A DNA stretch of 64,000 nucleotides. Source: Vreelandella populi (lineage in GTDB: Bacteria > Pseudomonadota > Gammaproteobacteria > Pseudomonadales > Halomonadaceae). Positions 39,515 to 46,968 of the stretch are shown here, one piece after another. The stretch lies in the NCBI RefSeq assembly GCF_003989825.1, contig NZ_RZHE01000011.1:62001-126000 (forward strand), written 5' to 3'. Position numbers and translations under genes: made by a program. Each line of letters begins with the position of its first letter. Position 1 is the first letter of the stretch. The notes below the pieces were generated by a model. The model saw nothing but the letters and a program-made list of their open reading frames with translations, did not search any database and was not told where the DNA came from.

Positions 39515-40519
39515 ATGCCTATCAGGCGGCGCTACCCACAACTCCCCAGGCCCGTTGAGTACGCGCATATTGGCTGGGATTTACTGATTCTTGTCGCGGT
39601 GGTGCTTAATCTAGGACTGTTGCTCTTTGACTCCCTATTTCTGATCGGGCCTCTTAACCAGGCTCTGGCAAGCGTAGCCCCCAGCTTTCACGGGTTCTAC
39701 GATAGCGAAATCCATAGCCGTTTCTTTACGATCGACCTTTTCTTTGTCGGCTTTTTTGTGGCTGACATTGCGTTGGGCTGGGCGGTCGCCATTGCAGAGC
39801 GGCGCTATCATCGTTGGTTTTTCTACCCCTTTGTACACTGGTACGACGTACTTGGCTGTATCCCGCTAAGTGGTTTTCGCCTACTGCGGGTACTGCGTGT
39901 GGTGTCGCTGCTTCATCGGCTGCACCGCTTGCGTATTATCAACGTTACGCACTGGTCGATGTATCGGTTCTTCTTCAAGTACTACGATATTTTGTTGGAA
40001 GAGCTTTCCGACCGGATTGCCCTGCGGCTTCTGGGCAATGTACAGCAGCAGATTCTTGCCAGCGATTCGCTCACCGAACGGGTGATCGACCGCGTAATCA
40101 TGCCCCGCAAGGCGGCGCTGATCAGCGAGATAGTACAGCGCCTGGAGAGTACCGTTGGCGAGGCGTACCAGCTTAATCGCGTCTCGGCCATGAAGGCCAT
40201 TGATGACCTGGTCAGTCGCACGCTGCGCGAAAGCCCGGAAATTCAACGCCTGCACCGCCTACCCATGGGCCAGACTGCAGCCAACGCTATGCAGGCCTCC
40301 ATCAGCGGCGTGGCTCAACGGCTGGTGGACGAGCTGGCACTGGGCATTCACTCGCCTGAATTCAAGCAGCTGGTCGAGCGTACCGCGGAAAGCAGCTTTG
40401 ACAGCTGGCTGACCGTGGATAAGGAAAGCAACCGAATTACCGAACTGGTGCTTTACGACATTCTCGAAATGCTTAAAGAGCAGGTTAACCGCCAACGTTG
40501 GAAAGACCGCTATGAATAG
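39515..40519 (+). CDS. Voltage-sensor-like membrane protein without an obvious pore domain
   Basis: The 334-residue protein has four membrane segments in the first 145 residues: S1 (WDLLILVAVVLNLGLLLF), S2 (TIDLFFVGFFVADIALGWAV), S3 (FYPFVHWYDVLGCIPL) and an S4-like helix with regularly spaced basic residues (RLLRVLRVVSLLHRLHRL). This fits the ion-transport voltage-sensor fold. No S5-P-S6 pore with a TVGYG-like filter is seen; instead about 185 mostly polar helical residues follow, including RVIMPRKAALISEIVQRLE. It may be a sensor-only protein, a proton channel or a structural relative. Its stop overlaps the LysE gene by eight bases, so the two are coupled. Confidence 0.78.
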   Translation: MPIRRRYPQLPRPVEYAHIGWDLLILVAVVLNLGLLLFDSLFLIGPLNQALASVAPSFHGFYDSEIHSRFFTIDLFFVGFFVADIALGWAVAIAERRYHRWFFYPFVHWYDVLGCIPLSGFRLLRVLRVVSLLHRLHRLRIINVTHWSMYRFFFKYYDILLEELSDRIALRLLGNVQQQILASDSLTERVIDRVIMPRKAALISEIVQRLESTVGEAYQLNRVSAMKAIDDLVSRTLRESPEIQRLHRLPMGQTAANAMQASISGVAQRLVDELALGIHSPEFKQLVERTAESSFDSWLTVDKESNRITELVLYDILEMLKEQVNRQRWKDRYE

Positions 40520-41117
40520 CCAGTGGATGATTCTTGGCCCCGCAACCCTCTACATGATGTCGATGACCCTAACACCTGGGCCTAATAACATCATGCTGAC
40601 CGCCTCAGGAGCCAACTTTGGATTTAAGCGCACTTTGCCGCATATGGCGGGGATTGTTGGCGGCTGTTTCTTGCTGTTTTCCGCGATTGCACTAGGCCTG
40701 GGTACGCTATTCGAGCGTTTCCCTTCTATACAAATCGCTTTGCGCTGGCTGGGGAGCGCCTATTTGCTGTACCTGGCCTGGAAAATTGCCAGTGCGCCAC
40801 CGCCTGATTTAAAGCGTCAAGCACACAGCGTGCCCCTTACCTTCTGGCAGGCCGCCGCTTTTCAGTTCGCAAATCCCAAGGCCTGGGTGATGGGGCTTGC
40901 GCTGATCGCGGGATTTATTCCCGAGCAAGGCTCGGTAATTGTGAATGCGCTAATCTTGGTAGGCTTTGTGGAGCTGATGGCATTCCCCTGCCTAGCGCTC
41001 TGGGCCGGGTTTGGCATGGCGATTGGCCACTGGATCAAAAGCGACGGGGCTTGGCGGCTATTCAACGTCACCATGGGGCTGCTCACCGCCGCTTGCGTGG
41101 TGCTGATCTTACGTTAG
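40512..41117 (+). CDS. LysE/RhtB-family amino acid exporter
   Basis: The 201-residue protein has six membrane helices and the family motif MSMTLTPGPNNIMLTASGANFGFKRTLPHM at the N-terminus, then FQFANPKAWVMGLALIAGF near residue 118. LysE/RhtB carriers export amino acids such as lysine, threonine or homoserine lactone derivatives; substrate is undetermined. The start ATG at 40512 lies inside the end of the upstream voltage-sensor-like gene. Its stop overlaps the stop of the convergent lipoprotein gene by four bases. Confidence 0.93.
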   Translation: MNSQWMILGPATLYMMSMTLTPGPNNIMLTASGANFGFKRTLPHMAGIVGGCFLLFSAIALGLGTLFERFPSIQIALRWLGSAYLLYLAWKIASAPPPDLKRQAHSVPLTFWQAAAFQFANPKAWVMGLALIAGFIPEQGSVIVNALILVGFVELMAFPCLALWAGFGMAIGHWIKSDGAWRLFNVTMGLLTAACVVLILR

Positions 41118-41464
41118 CCACAGCGCAGGGCTTCAATGTTCTCGCTGCTATCAATATGGATATTCAAACGGTCGGGTCGATGATCCATGGTCGCTGCATC
41201 ACCTGGCCGCAATACCCGAACCTGACGTGATTGGCTTTCACTCTGCAGCTGGGGCACATTAGCCTCGTCAAAGGTTTCGCCAATCGCATAGCTGATCGCC
41301 GCCGTATCGCAGCTATCCATGGGTATCGGCTGAGCATCCTCCGGCTCATCAGCGGCCTGATTTTGCGTACCGGAACCAGTCGCGCAGGCCGAAAGCAGCG
41401 TCATCGCGCCGCTGACGATCACCATTTTCGAGTACCGCACAGCGTTATATCGCCACGTTTTCAT
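41114..41464 (-). CDS. Lipoprotein with I78-type peptidase inhibitor domain
   Basis: The 116-residue protein has a lipoprotein signal ending MTLLSACATGSG, with the lipidated Cys near residue 27. After an acidic linker comes a compact domain: CDTAAISYAIGETFDEA, QVRVLRPGDAATMDHRPDRL and NIHIDSSENIEALRCG. The last two segments are the hallmark of the I78 family (Aspergillus elastase inhibitor-like), whose bacterial members are typically periplasmic or lipoprotein. It likely guards the envelope against serine proteases. The two cysteines may form a disulfide. The 3' end overlaps lysE by four bases tail to tail. Confidence 0.82.
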   Translation of the reverse strand: MKTWRYNAVRYSKMVIVSGAMTLLSACATGSGTQNQAADEPEDAQPIPMDSCDTAAISYAIGETFDEANVPQLQSESQSRQVRVLRPGDAATMDHRPDRLNIHIDSSENIEALRCG

Positions 41465-41504
41465 AGGCCTACTCTTGTTCTGGTTATTGACAGATTACCC
41501 GCAT

Positions 41505-41534
41505 ACAAAACGGGCCGGGCAAACGCCCAGCCCG
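41505..41534 (-). terminator. Terminator of the entericidin-like gene
   Basis: CGGGCCGGGC (41511-41520) pairs with GCCCAGCCCG (41525-41534), with one G-T pair on the minus strand, over a 4-base loop; the minus strand then reads TTTTG. It lies 26 bases after the entericidin-like stop and separates it from the I78 lipoprotein gene. Confidence 0.75.
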
Positions 41535-41559
41535 CTGACATCGTCAAGGTGTTGCTAAT

Positions 41560-41691
41560 TTAATCTGCAGCATCCTGAACGGCCTGGCCGCCTCGCTCTA
41601 CATCCTTGCCGGCACCGGAAATCGTATTGCAGCCGGCTAATGTGCCTGCCGCCATCAGTAGGATAAGGCTCGTCGCTAAAAGTTTTTTCAT
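41560..41691 (-). CDS. Entericidin A/B family small lipoprotein
   Basis: This 43-residue gene runs from ATG 41691 to TAA 41560. The protein starts MKKLLATSLILLMAAGTLAG, a lipoprotein signal with lipobox LAGC and lipidated Cys at residue 21, followed by NTISGAGKDVERGGQAVQD. That is the entericidin pattern. Entericidins A and B of E. coli form an antidote/toxin lipoprotein pair linked to stationary-phase lysis, but single copies in many genomes have no proven role. AAGGAG lies seven bases before the start. It has its own terminator. Confidence 0.88.
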   Translation of the reverse strand: MKKLLATSLILLMAAGTLAGCNTISGAGKDVERGGQAVQDAAD

Positions 41692-41877
41692 GGGTGTTCT
41701 CCTTAACGTGTCAATCAACAACGGAAATCCCCTCTAGCATTGGCTGCCTTTCTGAGGAGTATTTTCAGCGTAACAGCGTTTTGGCTTTTTCGCCTGTTTT
41801 CCATGGCTTAAGTTTCCACGCAATGCCTTCACCGACTATGATGCACAGCATCCTGTGAACGCCTGGAGGGCGCCCTC

Positions 41878-42300
41878 GTGAACGATTTCAATCTTGATCA
41901 ACGCCTGGATGCCGACACTTTTCCCTTGGCGGACCTGCCACTTTGCCGGGTGCTGCTGATGAACGACGCACGCTACCCCTGGGTGATTCTGGTGCCTCGC
42001 CAGAACCATATCAGCGAGGTAGCCGAGCTCTCTGAGGCCGATCAAGCCCAGCTGTGGCGAGAAGCAACGCAGCTGGGCAGCGTCATGAAAACGCTATTCG
42101 AGGGTGACAAGCTCAATATTGCAACACTTGGCAACGTGGTGAAGCAGCTGCACGTGCACGTTGTGGTGCGTAAACACGAGGACGCCACCTGGCCTGCGCC
42201 GGTATGGGGTAACGGTAGTGCCGAGCCTTACGCGCTTGAGCCGCTTGCCAACCTGCGCGATCAGCTTATCGCCCATATTGATCGTCTAACGTTTGATTGA
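41878..42300 (+). CDS. HIT-family protein
   Basis: The 140-residue protein starts with GTG at 41878, preceded by GGAGG. It has the HIT fold with NIATLGNVVKQLHVHVVVRK near residue 85. The histidine triad normally reads HxHxH; here the first position is Gln (QLHVH), as in a bacterial subgroup that also keeps the downstream DATWPAPVWG segment. These proteins hydrolyse nucleotide phosphoramidates or adenylylated substrates, and the retained catalytic second histidine supports some activity. It is a single gene convergent with the nickel-type transporter gene. Confidence 0.9.
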   Translation: MNDFNLDQRLDADTFPLADLPLCRVLLMNDARYPWVILVPRQNHISEVAELSEADQAQLWREATQLGSVMKTLFEGDKLNIATLGNVVKQLHVHVVVRKHEDATWPAPVWGNGSAEPYALEPLANLRDQLIAHIDRLTFD

Positions 42301-42307
42301 TCCACGA

Positions 42308-43342
42308 TCAACGCATCAACGGGTTGCCCTGCCTGGCTGGCGGCTCACCTAGCAGCGGCGTACTGGCAGGCTGGGAAACGCTGGCAATGGAAAGCGTTAC
42401 CCCCAGCAGGATAATCAGCAAGCCACCGGCTAATGCTACCCAGCCAACCGCCTTATGGATATGTTGAGATGCCTGCTGCTTGGCTAGACGCCGTGTTGCC
42501 CAGCGCCGTGCAAAAACGCTGGCCAGCGCCAGTGCGGATACCGTGATGCCCGTCCCTAGCGACATGGCCACTACCGATAACACGCCCACGTAGAACTGGC
42601 CCAAGAGGCTGGCTGCCCCAAGTAAAAGCACGGCGCCGCTACAGGGTCGCATACCAATGGCAAACACCGTCATGATCGCCGTGCGCCAGTCCAGCGCCTG
42701 CTGCGGTTCCACATGATGGGCACCGCCACAGCAGTGATGATGCCCATGACCGGGTGCATGACCTGCTGCGTAGTGGTGAACATGGCTTGGCGAGTGACCT
42801 TGAGCAACAGGCTGAAACACCGCCGGACGATAAGCGTGGCGTAGCTGCTTAGCGGCGCGAACGCATAACCAGATACCTAGCAGCGTTACCAGTAAAAAGC
42901 TTGCCTGCTCCACCCAGACAACGCTCCCCATGGCCTGACGTGTTAGCCACCCCAGGCCATGAACTAAAACGGCCACCATCACAATGGCGGTTACCCCTTG
43001 CAACAGCGAGGCGGCAAACGAGAGACCCAACGCTCGCCGGGTGGCACCACCATGAGACGCCAAATACGTCGCTAGCACGGCTTTTCCGTGGCCAGGCCCA
43101 GCTGCATGAAAGACGCCATAACCAAAGCTTACGCTTAACAGCACCCACCAGGTGGCGCGTGTGGGCTCCCGGGCAAGCTCGGTAATCGCCAGAGTAAGCG
43201 CCCGGTGAAGGTCTCTCTGCCAGGCCAGCAACTGATAGCTTACCCCTTGCAGGTTACCTTGAAGTAACCACACCAACATTAAAACGGCCAATACCAATAG
43301 CCCAGCCAGCACAAAGGGCTTACGTATAACCAGAGATTGCAT
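42308..43342 (-). CDS. RcnA/NiCoT-like nickel/cobalt (or zinc) transporter
   Basis: The membrane protein of about 344 residues has six helices. The metal motif is VFHAAGPGHGKAVLATYLASHG near residue 85, and the second is FAIGMRPCSGAVLLLGAA near 230. A histidine-rich loop lies between (GHAPGHGHHHCCGGAHH), a probable metal-buffering region. RcnA-type proteins export nickel and cobalt, whereas DUF1007-linked members have been suggested to import or handle zinc or nickel, so direction is unclear. The N-terminus is uncertain: ATG at 43342 gives a good membrane start, but 43381 and 43408 are possible and would overlap the DUF1007 gene. Confidence 0.85.
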   Translation of the reverse strand: MQSLVIRKPFVLAGLLVLAVLMLVWLLQGNLQGVSYQLLAWQRDLHRALTLAITELAREPTRATWWVLLSVSFGYGVFHAAGPGHGKAVLATYLASHGGATRRALGLSFAASLLQGVTAIVMVAVLVHGLGWLTRQAMGSVVWVEQASFLLVTLLGIWLCVRAAKQLRHAYRPAVFQPVAQGHSPSHVHHYAAGHAPGHGHHHCCGGAHHVEPQQALDWRTAIMTVFAIGMRPCSGAVLLLGAASLLGQFYVGVLSVVAMSLGTGITVSALALASVFARRWATRRLAKQQASQHIHKAVGWVALAGGLLIILLGVTLSIASVSQPASTPLLGEPPARQGNPLMR

Positions 43343-43364
43343 AGCGCAAAACACCCTATTTCCG

Positions 43365-44054
43365 TTAGCGGCAATCAACATGCCCGGTTTCGGCAAAATG
43401 TCTGCCAAGCCCCGGTTCCCCTTCCTCGTCTACATCCAAGAGCGCCGCCTGCATGACAAGTTCAGGGTCGGGATCTGCGCTCAGAATGCTCAGCTCACAG
43501 ACAGGTTCGCCGTGGAGTACCAGTGCATCCGCGTCAGGCTGATTGTTCTCCGCTTCATGAACCATTTCGATGTAATAGGTCGGGTCGAAAATCTGATAAT
43601 CGAGGGAATGCCCCGCCAGTGGATGGGGCGTTTCTAAAGGCAGGATAAAGCTGAAGGTAAGCCGTCCATCCTTTTCCATTGCCGTGTACTCGCTCACCTC
43701 GCCCAGCGTCAGTGGCTTGCCATCCAGGCGCACTTCCGTAAAGTAGTGCTGCTGGGCAAGGTTATTGCGTATTTCATGGCCAAGCTGGTCAAGCCCTTCT
43801 TCAAGGCTAACGCCATCCACCTGGGTCAACTCCTCAAACACCACTAGGCTGTAAAATGGATCCATCCGCCAGGTTTGATGCAGCCCACGGACAACGCCCT
43901 CGTCATTGGTCATTACCCTGATACTGAAATCGATCCAGCCATGAGGGTGAGCCGAAGCCCACATGCTAAGCATCAGACTAACAACGCCTACCCCCATCGC
44001 CCAGCGCCTGGCATTACACGGGCCTTTGTTTACCTTATAACTGCGTTGCTTCAC
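43365..44054 (-). CDS. DUF1007 family periplasmic protein
   Basis: A protein of about 229 residues with a Sec signal (MGVGVVSLMLSMWASAHPHGW) and the family's mature N-terminal HPHGWIDF, in which the histidines probably bind metal. Conserved parts include MDPFYSLVVFEELTQ near residue 75 and SFILPLETPH near 145. DUF1007 genes are regularly found beside NiCoT/RcnA-like transporters and are thought to be periplasmic metal chaperones. The start is GTG at 44054, overlapping the upstream stop as GTGA; alternatives are ATG further in. The protein is acidic. Confidence 0.85.
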   Translation of the reverse strand: MKQRSYKVNKGPCNARRWAMGVGVVSLMLSMWASAHPHGWIDFSIRVMTNDEGVVRGLHQTWRMDPFYSLVVFEELTQVDGVSLEEGLDQLGHEIRNNLAQQHYFTEVRLDGKPLTLGEVSEYTAMEKDGRLTFSFILPLETPHPLAGHSLDYQIFDPTYYIEMVHEAENNQPDADALVLHGEPVCELSILSADPDPELVMQAALLDVDEEGEPGLGRHFAETGHVDCR

Positions 44055-44428
44055 GGTGCTAATCCCAATTTTGCTTGTAAACTCACGAGCCAAGGGTCCA
44101 GTAGATAAGGCGGCAAGGGCTGGCTGCCCCGCCAGGCCGCCACGCTTACCCGGCTGCCACCGCCTGCTTCACTTACCTGAAGCTGCAGGCGATATTCAGG
44201 CCAGCGGGCCAATGAAGCTTCTGCACGGCCTAACGCCAAGTCTGCATGGCGTATGACATAGCCCTGCTCCATCATCAGCTCAACTGCGCTGCGCAGCGTC
44301 GTCTCCACTGGAGCAGCGTACACCAGTTCACGTGGCGCTGAAGGTGAGGTGGTCGCACAGCCTGCCAATATCGCCAGCAAGGCGCTGATGCCCACCCACT
44401 TGATCCACTGCCCACCGTATCGCCTCAT
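44051..44428 (-). CDS. Small lipoprotein (paralogue of upstream lipoprotein)
   Basis: A 125-residue protein with a lipobox (LLAILAGCATTSPSAP), lipidated Cys near residue 24. The mature part, ETTLRSAVELMMEQGYVIRH and ADLALGRAEASLARWPEYRL, resembles the next gene upstream, where LRQSVAVLTEWGFELDSTD and TSLGLVSASREKAL align. The domain looks like a small alpha-beta fold of the DUF-type lipoprotein class; no named family is recognised. It overlaps the upstream gene by four bases (ATGA, 44425-44428) and the DUF1007 gene by four (GTGA, 44051-44054). This tight chain implies a shared role with the metal transporter. Confidence 0.8.
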   Translation of the reverse strand: MRRYGGQWIKWVGISALLAILAGCATTSPSAPRELVYAAPVETTLRSAVELMMEQGYVIRHADLALGRAEASLARWPEYRLQLQVSEAGGGSRVSVAAWRGSQPLPPYLLDPWLVSLQAKLGLAP

Positions 44429-44982
44429 GGCGCGTTCCCCGCTGGTGTGCTGGTTTGTTGAAGTACTGCTTGAAAACGCCGGCAGAAATCATCGTTGCTT
44501 GCGCTATAGGACTCGCGTAAATCGCCCGAATGATCATAGCGGCGTAGATCACGCGAGATTCGCACGTCACGATCACCTACCAGCAGCGACACCCGCTCGA
44601 CTTCGATCGGCTGATGATTAAGCCCGCCCCCAAAACCCAGCCCAATGCCAATGCCACTGCCGCGCCCGATGCCAAACCCACCAAACATGCGCATGCCCCG
44701 ACCATAGCCGTAGGCGTTATCATAGGGGTCGTAGTAGCCATGCAAGGCCTTCTCACGACTGGCACTGACCAGACCTAACGATGTGTCGGTAGAATCAAGT
44801 TCAAAGCCCCATTCGGTCAACACCGCTACACTTTGTCGCAGCACGGCCTGCGTATTGGCCGAGCTGCTGGGAAAGTAGCACGTGGCTGAAGGGGCAGGCT
44901 CGGCCTGGGGCAAGCGGTCTGGCGTTGCCTGACAACCCGCCAGTGCCAACAGGCAGGTTAGCGTAACTGATATCGGCTTCAT
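44425..44982 (-). CDS. Glycine-rich lipoprotein, first gene of the metal-transport operon
   Basis: The 185-residue protein has a signal peptide and lipobox LTCLLALAGCQATPD, with Cys near residue 17. The mature protein has two parts: a domain resembling the downstream lipoprotein and a glycine-rich insertion (MRMFGGFGIGRGSGIGIGLG) with repeated GxG. ATG 44982 is preferred over a longer frame because GAGG lies 7 bases upstream. On the minus strand the ribosome binding site sits in the loop of a GTTAG/CTAAC hairpin directly before the start (44983-44997). The function is unknown; the context suggests metal handling at the envelope. Confidence 0.78.
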   Translation of the reverse strand: MKPISVTLTCLLALAGCQATPDRLPQAEPAPSATCYFPSSSANTQAVLRQSVAVLTEWGFELDSTDTSLGLVSASREKALHGYYDPYDNAYGYGRGMRMFGGFGIGRGSGIGIGLGFGGGLNHQPIEVERVSLLVGDRDVRISRDLRRYDHSGDLRESYSASNDDFCRRFQAVLQQTSTPAGNAP

Positions 44983-45088
44983 GTTAGGTCCTCTAACGGT
45001 CGTCACGGCTGGTCTACCACCGAGCAGCGCGTTAAGCTCGCTCTCTTATCACGATAGATCAAAGACAATCATTCGCGGAGGTCGTGCA

Positions 45089-46228
45089 TTGAATATCCTG
45101 CTTTGCCCCGACAGTTTTAAAGATGCCTTAAGCGCGGAACAGGCAGCCAAGGCCATGGCCCAGGGCGTTCTCGCTGCCGCCCCTCATGCGCAGACATGCT
45201 GCTGCCCACTGGCCGATGGCGGGGAAGGAAGCCTGGATGCCCTAATTGCAGCAGCCGGCGCCGAGCGCTACGAGATAACGGTTCAGGATGCACTTGGCCG
45301 CCCCCGCAAGGCAGCCTGGGGCTGGCTCGGCGAACAGCGTACCGCGTTTATCGAGCTGGCAGAAGCCAGCGGCTTACAACACTTGAGCACGCAGGAGCGC
45401 GATGCCCTGCATACCTCCACCTTCGGCGTAGGCGAGCTGTTTCTGGCCGCTCTGGGCAAAGGCGCTAAGAAAGCCCTACTGCTGCTAGGCGGCAGCGCGA
45501 CCAATGACGGTGGCGCTGGCATGCTTAAGGCGCTGGGCGCCAAGTTACACGATGTCCAGGGTAACCCGCTTCCGCCAGGCGGCGCAGCACTGACATCGCT
45601 TGAGATGCTGGACCTCTCAGGCCTGGACCCACGGCTTGCATCACTAAGCGTGGAAGCCGCGGTGGATGTGGATAACCCACTTCTAGGCGAGCGTGGGGCG
45701 AGCGCTGTCTTCGGCCCGCAGAAAGGCGCCACACCTGAGCAGGTTGCCACACTTGACCAGGCGCTCGGCCGTTTGGCCGAGATCAGCGCCCGCGTACTGG
45801 GTGAAGATTATCGTGATTTGCCCGGCGCAGGAGCAGCGGGCGGCATGGGCTTTGCCGCGCGTGCATTTCTAGGCGCAACATTAAAGCCCGGCATTGAAAT
45901 GATCATGCAGCAGGCCAACATGCCTGAGCTGTTGAATAACGCCGATTTGGTGATTACCGGTGAAGGCCGCCTGGATGGGCAAAGCTTGGCGGGTAAAACA
46001 CCCATTGGCGTTGCCCGCGCCGCGCAGCGCCTGGGTAAGCCGGTGATTATTCTCGCCGGAAGCCTAGGCGACGGTTGGCAGGCCTGCCTTGACGAAGGCG
46101 TCACGGCCGCGTTCGCCCTGGCCGATGGCCCAATGACGCTTGAACAGGCGCTGCCCCGGACAGCTGAACTGCTGGCCGCACGCTGCGAGAATATTATCCG
46201 GGTGTGGATAAACCGGCCCGCCCCTTGA
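45089..46228 (+). CDS. Glycerate 2-kinase (GarK/GlxK type)
   Basis: The 379-residue kinase starts with TTG at 45089, six bases after GCGGAGG (45076-45082). It has the type I glycerate kinase opening NILLCPDSFKDALSAEQAA, then CPLADGGEGSLDAL, GGSATNDGGAGMLKALGAKL near residue 140, and GAAGGMGFAARAFLGATL near 255. These are the substrate and nucleotide motifs of the GarK/GlxK family, which makes 2-phosphoglycerate from D-glycerate in glyoxylate, glucarate or serine-type assimilation. No pathway genes are adjacent. It is divergent from the metal-lipoprotein operon. Confidence 0.93.
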   Translation: MNILLCPDSFKDALSAEQAAKAMAQGVLAAAPHAQTCCCPLADGGEGSLDALIAAAGAERYEITVQDALGRPRKAAWGWLGEQRTAFIELAEASGLQHLSTQERDALHTSTFGVGELFLAALGKGAKKALLLLGGSATNDGGAGMLKALGAKLHDVQGNPLPPGGAALTSLEMLDLSGLDPRLASLSVEAAVDVDNPLLGERGASAVFGPQKGATPEQVATLDQALGRLAEISARVLGEDYRDLPGAGAAGGMGFAARAFLGATLKPGIEMIMQQANMPELLNNADLVITGEGRLDGQSLAGKTPIGVARAAQRLGKPVIILAGSLGDGWQACLDEGVTAAFALADGPMTLEQALPRTAELLAARCENIIRVWINRPAP

Positions 46229-46349
46229 AAAATCACTCTGCCATCAGCATTACTGATAGAGAAGTGCAACGCCAATACAAACGCTGCACGTAAGGTTTAG
46301 CGGCAGTAACGATGTCATGACGCTATAGGCACGATGTAGAAAACCTGTT

Positions 46350-46377
46350 TTGCAACATCGCTGCGACGTTTTATGCT
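46350..46377 (+). promoter_or_regulatory. Possible sigma-70 promoter of dps
   Basis: TTGCAA at 46350-46355 and TATGCT at 46372-46377 are separated by 16 bases and lie about 50-80 bases before the dps start. The perfect palindrome at 46379-46393 immediately follows the -10 element, in the position of an operator. Confidence 0.45.
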
Positions 46378-46378
46378 G

Positions 46379-46393
46379 ATCAAATGATTTGAT
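46379..46393. promoter_or_regulatory. Perfect palindrome at the predicted dps transcription start
   Basis: ATCAAATGATTTGAT is a perfect 7+1+7 palindrome, 36 bases upstream of the dps ATG and just after the candidate -10 element. Position and symmetry suggest a dimeric regulator. It does not match the OxyR or Fur consensus closely, and IHF only partly. Confidence 0.5.
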
Positions 46394-46428
46394 AGCCGTT
46401 TTTCACGGCTCCAACATGGAGAGACGAT

Positions 46429-46905
46429 ATGACTGATACCAATAGCATCGGCTTACACGAAAGCAGTGCCAGCCAGCTCGCAGAAAAGCTGAACCATCTG
46501 TTGGCCAACTATCAAGTTTTTTACATGAACGTGCGTGGCTACCACTGGAATATCAAAGGTAGCGATTTCTTTGAGCTGCACGTCAAGTTTGAAGAGTTCT
46601 ACACAGACCTGCTGACCAAGGTCGATGAGGTCGCCGAGCGTATCCTGACCCTGGGCCACAAGCCGGTACACGCTTACAGCGACTACGCCCAGCTCTCCCA
46701 TATTCAAGAAGACAAGGACGTTCATGATGGCCAGGCCTGCGTCAACGGCGTGGTCAAAGGGTACCAAACCCTGATCGAGCTTCAGCGCGAATTGCTGTCG
46801 CTGGCATCTGACGCCGACGATGAAGGCACCGCTTCACTGGCTAGCGACTACATTCGCGAGCAGGAGAAAACCATCTGGATGCTGAACGCCTACCTCGGCA
46901 AGTAA
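46429..46905 (+). CDS. dps: Dps family DNA-protecting ferritin-like protein
   Basis: The 158-residue four-helix bundle has the Dps iron site: NVRGYHWNIKGSDFFELHVKFEEFYTDLL near residue 30 supplies His, Asp and Glu, and DEVAERILTLGHKP follows. Dps dodecamers oxidise and store iron using hydrogen peroxide and may coat DNA in stationary phase. The N-terminus lacks a strong lysine cluster, so direct DNA binding is uncertain. A candidate promoter with overlapping palindrome precedes it and a strong terminator follows at 46922-46951. Confidence 0.95.
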   Translation: MTDTNSIGLHESSASQLAEKLNHLLANYQVFYMNVRGYHWNIKGSDFFELHVKFEEFYTDLLTKVDEVAERILTLGHKPVHAYSDYAQLSHIQEDKDVHDGQACVNGVVKGYQTLIELQRELLSLASDADDEGTASLASDYIREQEKTIWMLNAYLGK

Positions 46906-46921
46906 AGCGTTTTCGTTCAGT

Positions 46922-46951
46922 AAAAACGGCACCCTTGTGGTGCCGTTTTTT
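46922..46951. terminator. Terminator after dps
   Basis: A stem of AAAAACGGCACC and GGTGCCGTTTTT encloses a 5-base loop and is followed by more T. It stands 17 bases after the dps stop. Its symmetric A and T flanks also let it terminate pepD from the other strand. Confidence 0.9.
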
Positions 46952-46968
46952 ATGCGTCTGAGAGTTGG

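Noticed and set aside
44605..44735. Glycine-rich segment as a frameshift or low-complexity artefact
   Set aside because: The GxG repeat is in frame, the downstream sequence aligns with the paralogous lipoprotein, and the overlaps at the gene end are intact.
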